A stretch of 64,000 nt of DNA from Diphasiastrum complanatum (GCA_029204225.1 CM055113.1:12174234-12238233); one strand, 5' to 3'; positions 34,641 through 45,718 are shown, counted from the first letter of the stretch. The notes: a model not told the origin generated them from the letters alone. Numbers and translations are program-made.

Positions 34641-34702
34641 AAAATCTCGATCCAAATTATCAAGATACAAAAAGTAAAAGAATGAGAACTAAAAATCAAC
34701 CT

Positions 34703-34866
34703 CCAAATTTATAGTCATAATGGGAGAATGTGGTGTGAGCATTGCTTAGGAAATCATAGATGAAATGTATGTCCACATGTGTTTCCAAATTTATAGTCGT
34801 AATGGGAGAATGTGGTGTCAACATTGCTTAGGAAATCATAGATGAAAGGTATATCCACATGTGTGA
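34703..34866. repeat. 82-bp tandem duplication
   Basis: Copies start at 34703 and 34785 (CCAAATTTATAGTCRTAATG) with about six differences. No coding content. Confidence 0.92.
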
Positions 34867-36130
34867 CAACATCAAGAATGGCCATAACTATGCTATTATA
34901 TTTGCAATTTGTCAAACCATGTTACCTCATTGTGATGTCATGGATTGTGTGTGCAAGCCGCACAATAGTATTATCAACAACAAAATGAGCTTCAGTAGAG
35001 TTTGTATGTAGATGTGGATAGAATTATAACCACAAGCACAAGCCCAACCTATAGCTCATCCTAGCCCATCACTGGATCATCAACAAAAAATGTTCATCAA
35101 CCACGACTTGCCCAAAAGTCAACATTAATGCAGTTTTGCTCTTCCATCTTCAACTCCTATTAATACAATAACTATACTTGATGTTCCTGTATACTTTATA
35201 AATAATGACAGTTACATTTCTTTTAATAATATAGAAGATTTTTTTAATATGAGAGAGGATGAAATCTTCTCAATTTTTGCAAAACACTTCTCAGAATTTT
35301 CTGACATTATTGATTATAGTTATAATGATATCTAACAGTGAGATATATTTTGATAAGGAGATCTGGTTACATTCATGATAATGAAATAATTAAAAAAATG
35401 TACTCATGTAATTTTGGTGGGTCCATTTTCAGCTATTGCAAGAGGCTTCATAGTTTAGATAAACTATTTCATTAGCTCCCAAGCAAACACATTATAATAG
35501 AAATGATGTTCACTCTTGATTCAATGATAGTAGACAAAAATCTCAATCAACATTTTTCCTTTGTGGAAATCACATGGCATTTTCACACTTTAGTTCTTTA
35601 CAATTTTACGTGACTTTACACATATTCAGAAATGCCAATCAACATTTTTCAGAATTGTTGATCGGTGTAGATTTCAACCCATCTACGAATCTAAAAAATG
35701 CCGACAAAGACCGATCAATATAGATTTCACAGCCTTGGAAATGCCAATTGGCATTTTTCAGCATACATGGCACCACTCAAAATGAAGCAGGCTATTTCAT
35801 CATAAGGGAAGCCACAAAGGTGAGTATTCATCCACAAGGGGAGCTATGCTCATCCACAAGGGAGATTGTCAACAAGAAACTAGAATCAAAACAATGCTTA
35901 TACATAAGCTCTTCAAAAATTAAAGGCTATTTATGATGAATCATGTGAATAATGAATAGCCTTAGCCTCTTGCCTTCCAAAGCTTATAAATGGACATGAT
36001 CTTCAAGATGTCAAACCACAATCATGATGTTAGTAGAGAGATTGAGCACCCACGTCACAATAATGATGCTAGATTCAACTTGTGATCAAGAAATGATGAC
36101 AAATGCAAAATTACTAGTTTTTGCAACGTC
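34867..36130. other. Intergenic stretch, no gene recognised
   Basis: AT-rich. Three copies of a 'CAATCAACATTTTTC'/'CCAATTGGCATTTTTC' motif lie near 35547, 35637 and 35743. No gene. Confidence 0.5.
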
Positions 36131-36143
36131 AGTTCTGATACCA
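36131..36143 (-). other. Copia primer-binding site remnant 1
   Basis: The minus strand reads TGGTATCAGAACT, after an LTR-like end TTTTCACA at 36144. No gag follows on the minus strand below 36131, so this is an isolated LTR-primer site junction. Confidence 0.6.
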
Positions 36144-36386
36144 TGTGAAAAGTAAAGACTCAAATCAGATCCAAACACTAGATTTAGGCCAAGAACTCAG
36201 AAGCCACTCAACTCAATTTTTGGTACTTGACTTAGAAGCCACCTCTTCAGGGTTCATGAACACAAAAGTATATAAACCAAGCCATTACAAGATCATAAGT
36301 TTCTATAGTGGCCTAGACACTCAACCCTCTATTTTGAGCTCCAATGTCTACTCTGATGGATCGAACAAGTGGATCTTCATGCTTAG
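36144..36386 (-). repeat. Possible LTR fragment
   Basis: The segment lies between two primer-site-like sequences and ends in TTTTCACA on the minus strand. I found no second copy; the assignment rests only on the adjoining primer site. Confidence 0.3.
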
Positions 36387-36729
36387 GGTATGATACCATA
36401 TGAAAGAATTAGGAAAATGAAACTCCTTCAATTACCAGACAAGAACAATACAATAGAGTTTGCACTTGATCAAAGTTTTACACATGATTTACTACAAATT
36501 GCCAAAGTGATCAACAAGAATTTTATGTTATTGGTGTGATAGTAAACTTTTTCATGTCCAAGAGCAATCAATCGAATCCTTAAACGTCAATTTTTCCACT
36601 CCACGGCTTCCATATGGAATTTTTTTGCTTTTCCAAAGTCCGCTCAAGTCGACACTGAGTTGACTCATATTTTCTCAAATGTGTCCTTTGTTATTGTCAA
36701 GTGATTGCTATCACCAGGCTTTGATACCA
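36387..36729 (-). other. Two further primer-site-like sequences
   Basis: Minus-strand TGGTATCATACC (36387-36398) and TGGTATCAAAGCC (36717-36729). The second follows a TTGATTCTCAACT end, a plausible LTR terminus. Together with 36131 this gives three primer-site variants in 600 bases, all in the same orientation. Confidence 0.45.
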
Positions 36730-37990
36730 AGTTGAGAATCAACTATACGAATCGACGCAATCACCAACAAAACCTTGAAAGGCTTCTTTAAGACAAGAGA
36801 ACACAGAATTTCACACCAACTTACACACACACACACCCTGTGTATTCACATTATTATAGGTCAAGTACAAAAAGAACTAGCTAAGTAGCAACTTCGGAGC
36901 TCATTAAAGATTGGCCCACCGAATTGAAAGCTAAAGAGAGAAAGTTGCCATTGAATATAGCAAGTGACCATCATAAATTTACATGTTAATTATAATTGCT
37001 ATTTCAACTAGTACAACTCTATCTTGACTTTAGAGTAGAATCCAACTCTTACATGGTTGACTTTGCCTCAGATACCAGTCCACATGTTCTATAAAATAGG
37101 GACACTGTAAAATATCCAATGCAACTCCAAATTCCTTCAAATCAAGGTACATGATGGCTCAAGGCATAATATCAGTGCCTTTAAATTTTGGTTTGTGATT
37201 TCCAAGTGGAATTAACAGAAAAATACATCTAGCTAAACTTCATAATTCTCAACAAATTTGTGGTCTGTTCTAGTTGTTTTATTGAAGAATGAACGTACGA
37301 GCAATCAAGTCCGTGGAAAAAGAGGACCAATAAATATTTACCTATATATGGATAATAATTTTTTGATTTGGTGGTGCATCAAATGAGAAGATTAGGTATT
37401 CATACTCATCTAACTCAAAATAAGGTTACATATATAAATTTTATCACTGGGCAAAGTTGCAAGGTCCCACTATAGGAAGTGAGCACTATGTTGACTCCAC
37501 TTGGACTTATTCCCACTCTTGAGGGATCACTTTTTAGACAAGGCCCTAAGAAATGGAAGAAATGAAAATTTGAGAGAAGTCACTTGCATCCATATTTTAA
37601 GAAATACGAAATGGAAACTATACAAAAATAGAACACATGCACAAGTAAAATAAAAAGAAGAAGGGAAGAGTAATCAAAACTAGAAAAATAAGCTAGGGGA
37701 AGGTGATAATAGCACCTTAAGCGACTTCCATTTACCAAGGTAGGAAACTTAGTTCCATCAAGATTGGTTAGCTATATGGCACCATTTTCATATTGTTAAT
37801 CACTTTATATGGTCCTAGCCCAGCGAACTATGAAAAATATCAACTAGTTAAGTTGAGTTATTTGGCAATTTTGAGGCCCATATGCATTTTCATCTTAGAG
37901 ATAGACTTTTTAAAGTTAATAAGGCCTAAGAATAGTGGATTTACTATTTTTGGCAACTATGCAAGCTGATAAGGTCACATATAGACCTAT
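36730..37990. other. Intergenic stretch, likely old LTR DNA
   Basis: No gene. The part just after 36730 could be the LTR belonging to the primer site at 36717. A short CA microsatellite lies at 36827-36838. Confidence 0.4.
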
Positions 37991-38450
37991 TGTTGTTGGT
38001 TCAATCACATACATTGAATCTAGATCATGTTAGATCTAGGTTTTTGGCAAGTTCCATAAGTTGATAAGCTTGAGCAAGATTATCTAAAGGGTCAATAGGC
38101 TATTATAAATAGGCATATAAATGTCGAAGGAATTCATCTCTCTCATTCTTCTCTCATTCAATCTTATGAAAGATCTCTCTTTGGGTTTCTATATCCATCT
38201 TTTGCATTTGGTGGCGATATAGTGAGATCTTGTGTAAAATGCTATTTTATTATGTTTATGGATCCACACGTTTACGGACTTGAATAGTAAATTATCATAT
38301 CTAAGTTTTTATGACAGTTTCTTATTGAGTTGTCATCTTCTATGTGTAGTAGATGCATGATTTTTACATTTGTAATCATAGTTAGATGTGCCCTACAGAT
38401 TAGCTACAGATCAAAGGGCATAATTAGATCTTTGTGATGTTATTTTTTCA
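37991..38450 (+). repeat. 5' LTR of a truncated copia element (38-39.4 kb)
   Basis: A segment that probably starts TGTTGTTGG and ends TTTTTTCA. A primer-site-like sequence follows. It contains a TATA box (TATAAATAGG near 38102) and pyrimidine-rich sequence after it (38135-38160). Left end estimated; no 3' partner seen. Confidence 0.55.
38102..38111 (+). promoter_or_regulatory. TATA box in the LTR
   Basis: ATTATAAATAGGC, a near-consensus plant TATA box, about 345 bases before the LTR end and followed by a CT-rich initiator-like tract. Confidence 0.6.
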
Positions 38451-38452
38451 CA

Positions 38453-38464
38453 TAATATCAGAGC
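38453..38464 (+). other. Primer-binding site of the truncated copia element
   Basis: TAATATCAGAGC, two bases different from TGGTATCAGAGC. Confidence 0.65.
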
Positions 38465-38992
38465 TTTGTTGTAGGCTATATTTGGAGGAGAATCCAATTC
38501 TAGTGAGTGATTTGGAGGCACCATCAATTCTAGAGTGTGCCAGAGTGATTCCTTGTCAAAATCAAGCATTTTCAAGTGTAGAAAAGGGATCATTGTGATC
38601 CAAAACTCAATTTAGGTCAAAATACTTGTAGTAGGCCGATTTCCTTTCCTAATTGGTAGATTGTGATGAGTTTTGATGTATAAGAAAGGATTTATATCAT
38701 TTTTCAATATTCTACATCTAGTTCCTAGCTTTTGCATGTAGAGGATCACATGATTTTGAAGTTGCTGGACTTTTCAAGAGTGTGTTTCAATTCTAGGAGA
38801 ATTGAAAATTTCATGATATTGTAGGTTGATCAAGTGTCATCAATTCTATGTGCTAGATTTATTAGTTTTGTGCAAGAAAGAGATTGAGAGGTTCCATATC
38901 TTTGTGATTTTTTCTTGGATTCATTTTTTGAATTTCAAGAGAGTGCTACGTGCATTGGAACAGGTTGAAAGAGTAGATCAAGTCATTGCAAC

Positions 38993-39424
38993 ATGGCAAC
39001 AAATGGAGGCTTCATGTTGTAGAGCAATGATAGGCTTACCTCAAGCAACTATTCAACTTGGAAGGTGAGAACGATGTCTCTCCTTGAGATAAATGAGTTT
39101 ATGAAAATTGTTGTAGGTGTGGAGGAGATACCTTTGGCACCTCAAGAAAAATTGAGGTATGATAGAAGGGCAAAGAAAGCTCTTCATGTGATCAAGATGA
39201 ATGTGACAAATGAACTTCTCAAGGAAGTTGGTAAGTATACTTCATCTGGTGAGGCTTGGGAAACTTTAAAGAAGGTTAATGAGTCCAAGTCCACATCAAG
39301 GATTCTAAACCTTAGGAAGCAAATCTTTCAAAGCTTACAAAAGAAGGATGAAAGTCCTCATGCTTTTGTTTTGAGGGTTAAGGCATTCAATGATGAATTA
39401 GCATGTATTGATGCAAGGAAATGA
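38993..39424 (+). pseudogene. Copia Gag N-terminal fragment
   Basis: From ATG 38993: MATNGGFML, a TAG stop, SNDRLTSSNYSTWKVRTMSL, then KKALHVIKMNVTNELLKEVG, EAWETLKKVNESKSTSRILN and FVLRVKAFNDELACID. It is the same Gag block as in elements D, F and G. The frame is otherwise clean for 144 codons and then ends, with no zinc knuckle or pol. One point mutation and a truncation inactivate it. Confidence 0.85.
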
Positions 39425-40252
39425 TTGAAGAAACAAAACGTTTCTATTTACAAAGCTTTTCTAGCTTTCAGCCCTCTGCTTGACAAAAATGTTCGCAAAC
39501 ACGAAAGTCAAGAGACATGAAGCACGAAAGATTCACGAACACCTGACAAGAAGACACAAACAGGAGAGATTGGTGAACGAGAATCTTTTGCGGTCCAGCA
39601 GGAGAAAGTCAGACGACGACGACGAACCAAACGACATGACACGAAAAATGTCGCAAAACCTTTTCTGCCCTCATGCTCCATGAAGGACCATACAAGTACC
39701 CAAAAGTATAGATATGTGACACTCTACTTGTGGCCTATGTGTGCATGATCTGTGCGGCCTATGCTCATTGTCTGCTATTTTTTGTACCTACCCTGCCTAT
39801 TTGCAGCCAACCACAGTCTGCCACATGGCCCTGTTGTTGATTCGTGGCCTCTACGGCCTGCGTCCTACTCTATCTGCTCCATTTGTGTTTTTATTTTCAT
39901 CTCTATTTGTATCAATGGCATAAAGTGTGGGTTTATCATAAGACTTCACCTAGCTTAGGTTTTCGTTGTTTTTTGTTCCAATAAATTTATGAAACTGTTT
40001 TTGTAAGTTGTCTACTTTCAAATGTGATAGTATAGCTTTAACCACTCGTGATTTGAAGGTGATTTTTACAAGTGTTTTAGTTGAATCAAGTTTTAGAAGG
40101 TTAAGCATATCATCCTTGAAGAAACAAAATTTTTCTAGTGCCAAAGCCATGCTAGCTCTCACACAGATTTTGACAGAAAAGACACAAGAAACAAAAATGT
40201 TCGCGAACAATTTTGCAACACACGACACAAAATCGCCACTGTCGGATCTATC
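39425..40252. other. Non-coding sequence between two gag fragments
   Basis: The segments GAAGAAACAAAA and ACAAAAATGTTCGC occur at both 39430-39490 and 40120-40203, as a diverged direct repeat. The part 39480-39690 is richer in GC and has an Arg/Lys/Asp-rich open frame (67 codons) without recognisable motif. It may be gag of the copia B family. Confidence 0.35.
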
Positions 40253-40620
40253 ATAGACGATCAAGACGCAGTGATGCAACTGCTTACAAGCTTGCCAAGC
40301 TCATACGACAGTTGGGTGATAATCATCACGACACATCTAGAATTGACTCTTTCGAGAGTCATTACTATGTTGTTGCAGGAAGACACGTGGAGGAACGAAA
40401 CCTCAAGTTCCTCAGTTGATTCTCATGCTTTATACACCAACAAGAGCATGACTAAGCAGAAGAAGACGAAAGGCCCAAAGCAATCAAAGCCAGACCAGAA
40501 ACCAGCACAACAAAAAGAACAGTCGAATCCGCAGACGAAGAAGAAGCTGTTCTGTAGATACTACAAGTGAAACAACCACGAAATTCAAGACTGCCGGATA
40601 CTGCAAGCAAAGAACAACAA
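40253..40620 (+). pseudogene. Copia Gag C-terminal fragment, B family
   Basis: DDQDAVMQLLTSLPSSYDSW, then a Lys/Gln/Pro-rich linker and the knuckle region LFCRYYK-stop-NNHEIQDCRILQ, where the second Cys of CCHC is Tyr and the following codon is a stop. Copia B has CKDCKRNNHEIKDCRIF at the same place, so this is the same family. It is followed shortly by LTR-like sequence in the same orientation, so all of pol is deleted. Confidence 0.75.
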
Positions 40621-40639
40621 AAGGATGTGTAAAATAATA

Positions 40640-40960
40640 CCATCAGATGCTTATTAGAGATAGACGAAGTAGATGCCTTGCGCATTGATTCTTTTGTATT
40701 GTCAGGTTCATTCCTTTTTTTACAGATTGAATTAGCTTTGTAGAGCACGCGGTTTCGTCCGCTATTGTCTTGTGCTCCACAACATTATTGACATGTATAC
40801 TATACACGCATGGAAAAAAAAACTGATCTATTTGTCACAATTGAAACATCTGCTGAAAAAAAAAAAACCTAGGCTAAACAAATCCATTAAAAAATACACA
40901 GATTGGTCATTTGAAAGTTCAAAAAAAATCTAAACAAAGGTTAGAACAGACATTGGTGTA
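40640..40960 (+). repeat. LTR fragment of the copia B family
   Basis: CGTCCGCTATTGTCTTGTGC at 40757 matches the complement of 18233-18260 in the copia B LTR. It lies downstream of the B-family gag piece in the same orientation. Ends not defined. Confidence 0.5.
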
Positions 40961-41568
40961 TTGTCTAGAACAACATCGTGCATTCCGAATCCCATTCCGC
41001 CTTTCAATACCTAGGATCTGCTACGGAATGTCACCTCAACTGCTCTGATGGTGATCGACCAAAAAACTAGCAAAGAAACCTACAAAACAAAAACCAATAT
41101 TGAAGTTCTTAAGTACACTACCACAAAAAATATGCATAGATATCAAAACAACAAAGAACAAAGATCAACAAAGATGCATAGATCTCAAAACCATACTAGA
41201 TCTGGATGTACAACAAATAAAACTAATACAAATACTGTGCAAAAGCTTGGATCTACAATAGCTTTGGTACATTTAGCAAAGCTTCAGAAGTGAACCCTGA
41301 TCAAGTCAATACACTGGAGGAGAAAATTCATACCTTGACAAAAAGTTGGGCCATCATGGTCAAAAATATCAAAGCAAAAAGTAATCAGATGGCTTCACAG
41401 GCGATGGAAGAACAAGCCAAACAAGAATACAAATCTCAAAACGTCCGTGTCACAGGTCTTTCCAAAATTGACCCCCTGCTTGGGCCTTGTAAAGTTGTAT
41501 TGGGGCCCTTTTGCCATGTAAGGTTGACTTTGAGCCTTTTTTTACAACATTTGGGTCAACTCCCCATG
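40961..41568. other. Intergenic stretch
   Basis: No gene. A short plus-strand frame near 41290-41455 (TLEEKIHTLTKSWAIMVKNI, then a Gln/Lys-rich part) looks like a gag coiled coil but cannot be assigned. Confidence 0.35.
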
Positions 41569-41870
41569 AATGGAAGGTGCACCTTCCAAATAATCTATTG
41601 AAATTGTCAACATAATGATGAAGTGCTCTCAATCTATATCAAAAAGCTAAAGTTGATGATATGTCATCAAAATAAAGTAGTGTGCATGTGAGCTCTTCTT
41701 TTTGACAACCTTTGTTTCAACCCTGTGAATGGAAGGTGCACCTTCCAAACAAATACTGAAATCATTCACATTTTTTAAAACTGGTAATGATGAAGTATGC
41801 CCAATCTACAAAAAGTCTAAAAGTTGACGCTATGTCATCAAAACAAAGTAGTGTGCATGTGGAGCTATTC
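41569..41870. repeat. 159-bp tandem duplication carrying a 16-bp perfect palindrome
   Basis: GGAAGGTGCACCTTCC occurs at 41572-41587 and 41731-41746; the following sequence, ending GTAGTGTGCATGTG, is shared with several small indels. The rest of the unit is non-coding. Confidence 0.85.
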
Positions 41871-42343
41871 AAGCTTCTTGTAGAACTTAGCCTTGACATA
41901 AAGGATTCCTTTGAGGTGTGCCCTTGTATTTTGAAAGTGCAATTATTTGTGGAAAGCAGCTTGAGGTCATAATGATTTTGAGTTGAAGGTCTCCCACGAA
42001 AAAAAATGACCTCGCCAAGCATGTCGTTGTGACAAAGGACTAAGGAAAAACTTATGCCACATAGATGGTGATTGTCGAGCCAAGTGGCTAAAACATTTAA
42101 TCTAGTCAATGCCTCCAACATGTGGGGGCATGGGCCATCATGAGTGTGTAAAGGCCAAGTGCAAGAATTATAGACTAGATGGTGTTTGTGAGGATGAATA
42201 TGGTATATAACATGGCCAAGTAGCGATGTGGAGAGGCCATCTATATACATGTTACTCCTCATGAACACTTTTGGTAGTCCATCACTAGAGGGCATTTCAC
42301 ATTTCAATTCAACCACTTTAGAGTCACATATTTCACATCTCAT
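41762..42343 (-). CDS. Unrecognised 193-codon open frame
   Basis: An uninterrupted frame on the minus strand with His- and Cys-rich composition (for example GHVIYHIHPHKHHLVYNSC and LDNHHLCGISFSLVLCHNDM). I recognise no family. It lies downstream of copia F gag in the same orientation, so it may be a leftover or captured segment of that element, and it overlaps the second unit of the tandem duplication. It could also be open by chance in AT-rich DNA. Confidence 0.2.
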   Translation of the reverse strand: MRCEICDSKVVELKCEMPSSDGLPKVFMRSNMYIDGLSTSLLGHVIYHIHPHKHHLVYNSCTWPLHTHDGPCPHMLEALTRLNVLATWLDNHHLCGISFSLVLCHNDMLGEVIFFRGRPSTQNHYDLKLLSTNNCTFKIQGHTSKESFMSRLSSTRSLNSSTCTLLCFDDIASTFRLFVDWAYFIITSFKKCE

Positions 42344-42484
42344 TCAAATATGTACATTTATGAGAAGTCCTTCCTATCACAAATTGGGGCCTAGTCACAA
42401 TAGATGGCAATGATACTTTTATATGTGCGTTAATGAGAAGTCCTAGCTATCACATATATTAGGCCCGACATTTTTGGTAACCTC

Positions 42485-42570
42485 AAACAAGGCAATGGAC
42501 ATTGGGAAGCCACTACCACAAATAATCTTGGAATCAATGGACATTGGGAAGGCCACTACCACAAATAATA
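42485..42570. repeat. Short tandem duplication of about 50 bp
   Basis: ATGGACATTGGGAAG.CCACTA is repeated at 42495 and 42538, followed by CCACAAATAAT both times. It lies at the point where copia F gag ends. Confidence 0.85.
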
Positions 42571-43080
42571 GGGGACTTGAGCAGAGAATGGTGAATAGCA
42601 AAGGTTTGAACAAGATTGGAATAATCATCTCCTAATCCATTAAAAATGATTTGAACTAACTCATGATCTTTGATTTTATCATCTATAGAATACAACTCCT
42701 TATTCAAAGATTTGACCCTAAAGACATAATTTTGGGCACTTTCACTACTTCCTTTCATGCTGTGAAGAATTTGATTTCTAAGCATGAGTATCCTTGAAGT
42801 GTTTTTGGATCCATAAATTGCTTTTAATGAATCCCATGCCTCTTCAAAAGTTCATTACTTACATTCATCTTTATGCAATGTAATGCAACTCTACATCTCT
42901 TTTTTGTACTTTGCCAATTCAACTCCTCGTTGAGGTTCTACTTCTACCTCAAGTACTATGTCATAAAGATCATGAAGTACAAGCAAAGACTCCATTCGAA
43001 CTATCCAAGTAGCATAATTAGTGGATGTAAGCCTTTCACTAGCTTCAAGCAAAAAACCACCCATAGATGCCATTTTTGAA
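42534..43080 (-). pseudogene. Copia F Gag
   Basis: MASMGGFLLEASERLTSTNY at 43073 downward, WIVRMESLLVLHDLYDIV, then after a frame change HCIKMNVSNEL and, in the frame 42785-42534, LRNQILHSMKGSSESAQNYV, SLNKELYSIDDKIKDHELV and NGLGDDYSNLVQTFAIH. Gag ends abruptly at the small duplication near 42560 and no zinc knuckle or pol follows. It is close to the Gag of element D. The start of the ATG frame at 43073 is supported by homology to D (MGSAGAYLLEASERL). Confidence 0.85.
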
Positions 43081-43661
43081 TGTGAAAAAGCACTAGAAAC
43101 TCTTATGGTTTCTCTAAGAGATCTAAAACTAAAGTCTTCTAGCAATTAGTATGCTTATAGACACGATCCTATCACTCATGAACCAATCTAGAATGATGGA
43201 AATCTAGATTCTAGTCTCAAACTTGCAAAATCACTCCTTAATCTATGATTTTTAGCAATTTATCTTTTCAACTTCAACATACACTCAAAAAATCAGAGAA
43301 GATCAATTAATGCACCTAATTCAAGCTTCAATGTTAATTTTTTGGCTGATCTAATCCAAGAACTAATCATAAGATTAGATTCACTATAGAAAATGCTTGA
43401 TTTTGCACTAAAAATCACTCAAATTGGGTATGTGAGTCAAATTGTACAAATTTTTGAAATTTCTCTGTCAAAACCGGAGCTGTATGGCCTCACACGTGTG
43501 AAAAGGGTTCCTACAGCCCACAACAAGTTCTAGACCAAAAATTTTGAGGATATCTATCAAATCCAACTCGCTACCCAAAATTTGACTAGTTTTCTAAAAC
43601 TTGCTAATTTTGGCTTTGATTTGGATCAACCCTATCAATTTCAATAAAACCTCTTGTACTT
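43081..43661 (-). other. Leader between copia F primer site and gag
   Basis: Non-coding, AT-rich. It contains CACACGTGTG (43491-43500), as does the LTR. Confidence 0.6.
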
Positions 43662-43674
43662 GGCTCTGATACCA
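43662..43674 (-). other. Primer-binding site of copia F
   Basis: The minus strand reads TGGTATCAGAGCC, a perfect plant copia site, next to the LTR end TTTTTCCTCA. Confidence 0.92.
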
Positions 43675-44487
43675 TGAGGAAAAAGTACAAAATGGACCAA
43701 GAGTGGATCCTAATCTGATCCTCAAGAGGGATTGGATGTTAGATTTACTTGATCTATCAATCTACTTGAGATTAAGATCAATCTAGATCAATTCTAGACA
43801 TAAAATCCTAACAAGAACAATCATTAATGAAGGTAGGTGTACTTTCTGGTTTCACACATGTGAAACTCTATCTGAGTACGGACTCCAAGTACACTATGAT
43901 AGAACCCCAAAACAATCAATACAAATGTAGACAAATGGAGAGAATCACACAAAATTGCTTCCAAAATCAAGATTGATCTCTCACATTGATTATGGCCAAA
44001 TATGCCTCTCTATATATACACTTCTTGGAGCTCGAGGTACTGATCATGCATCAGATCTCACACGTGTGAGGATGCCTTGTCATCATCATGCAATTTTGAC
44101 ACTTGGATCAAACTTTCCATTTTGGACATTTTTGGTCCAATTTCCTACTATATGTAGATCTTCATGAAAATCTTCTAGAAGCAAAAACTTGCCTACTTCA
44201 GCTATTTCCACACGTGTGAGCTGTCCTCTACACATGGGATGTGACACCTATTCAAAATATTTGGCTCATGCAATCAATAGATTGATGCCATGTGTCATAT
44301 CTCTAAAAAACTAGTTTTTGGCCATTTTAGCCACTAGAACTTGAATTAAATCATATGTACAACATATATGATTATGGTACACGACAAGTACACTAGTTTC
44401 ACATGTGGGAACAGGATCCACACATGTGTGTTTATCCTATATACAAGATTTTTGGCCTCTACCAAGCTTATTTTTGCATCTTTCACA
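43675..44487 (-). repeat. 5' LTR of copia F
   Basis: Minus strand: TGTGAAAGATGC at 44487 to TTTTTCCTCA at 43675, about 813 bases. The start resembles the 3' LTR start of copia E (TGTGAAAGATTC). It holds CACACGTGTG at 44059 and 44209, CACATGTG variants near 43853 and 44400-44425, and a TATA box near 44012-44022. No 3' LTR was seen. Confidence 0.75.
44012..44022 (-). promoter_or_regulatory. TATA box in copia F LTR
   Basis: The minus strand has TGTATATATAGAGAGG, about 340 bases before the LTR end. The two CACACGTGTG palindromes lie 45-200 bases upstream of it in the transcript sense. Confidence 0.55.
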
Positions 44488-44547
44488 GTATAGGTAGCGT
44501 TTGTGAACAAAGTTTTAGACTTGCTCTGAAACTAAACATAATACTCA

Positions 44548-44745
44548 CTCTGGAATATAAAGGCAAACCCAGTTCCCTGTGATGCCATCCCTGGACAAGG
44601 CACCTTGGGTTGCATGATCGGGATTGGCTGGTGTAGTGGGGAACATGAGATTGTGCTCCAATCGATCAACTCGATCAACTGTGCCATTCTGATATACCTT
44701 CACTCCAAGTATCTCATACTGAACTTGTCTTGGAATAGTCGCCAT
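44548..44745 (-). pseudogene. N-terminal exon of a plant carboxylesterase (CXE/GID1-like)
   Basis: From ATG 44745: MATIPRQVQYEILGVKVYQ, NGTVDRVDRLEHNLMFPTTP and ALSRDGITGNWVCLYIPE. This fits the start of the plant alpha/beta-hydrolase carboxylesterases (KVYKDGRVERxxGTD, PPSPDxxTGVxSKDV, xARLYLP). The catalytic parts (HGGG, GDSAG) are not in this piece. The coding sequence is followed by a consensus splice donor (CCAGA|GTGAGTAT), so it may be exon 1 of a gene with a long intron; no further exon was seen on the minus strand in this window. Copia F begins 60 bases past the donor. It may be intact as an exon, or an orphan fragment. Confidence 0.6.
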
Positions 44746-44799
44746 CGCTCGACCTACCCTCCTTCAGTGAATACAGGAAATTTCCAAATCTACTAATTA

Positions 44800-45718
44800 T
44801 GTTGATGTACTGGCTCAAGCGTGACACAAGTCATGCCTAGATTCAAATGCTCTAGCTTAGAATTTTTTTAACAACACCTTCTTTGTGGTTTTAGATTATT
44901 GAAAATGGATTTGAGAAAACTGTTTTTGTTAGAACTGCTCTTGTGAAAATTGTGGGAAGTAGAGGACGCTCACAATATGTTTGAAAAGTTTCTCACCAAG
45001 AGTTCAACTTCTCACCAATCAAACAATAACAGATCAATTAGCATTTGCATTGAGGGTGACTGGAATGAGCAGTTATAAGCTAGATATCATGATACAGATC
45101 GTCATTCCATTTGTCCTATTAATTATCCACTGAACTAGCGTGAGTTGATTTGGTTTTATCAATGTCCTTCAATTGAATAAATTTTACACATATGTTAAGA
45201 ATATTTATTTGTTGCTTTTGTAGGATTTTCTACAATTGATATAGTATCAGAACAAAAAATAATATTTCTAAAATCAAGAGGTGATCCTCATCATTTCAAT
45301 GTCATATTCAAAATTCAACTGATAAATATAATAGATAGTTGAACTTAAAATGAATACACATGGTTTGAAATAACTACATTGGAATCTTAGTGGATTGCCT
45401 TTGTAATAAAATAGTCACTAATAACGGTTATAGAACAAGATACTTGCTATCATTACTTATCAATGAGAAAAAAAATGCACGGGATAAATTTCAAAGTACT
45501 GATAATGGTCGACCAATTGAAGATAACTATCTATAAAACAAGAATATTTAGTATTTTGATATCCTTTTTTTTTAGTAATCAATACCTATACTTTATTGTA
45601 TAAACAATTTTCTTATCCATTTATTTAAAAAATTTCAAATCACTATTCCCAAAACAATACATACAAATTCTACAACGATTCCTTATTTGAATAAAATGTA
45701 AACAAATCCTACTACACA
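44800..45718. other. AT-rich intergenic stretch upstream of the carboxylesterase exon
   Basis: No gene seen. It could hold the promoter for the minus-strand exon, but no clear TATA box or motif stands out. Confidence 0.4.

Noticed and set aside
39950-40279. 109-codon minus-strand frame
   Set aside because: No motif, and antisense to the leader of a gag piece.
44548-44745. Full gibberellin receptor GID1 gene
   Set aside because: Only the N-terminal family block is present, and CXE enzymes share it. No HGGG or GDSAG region was seen.
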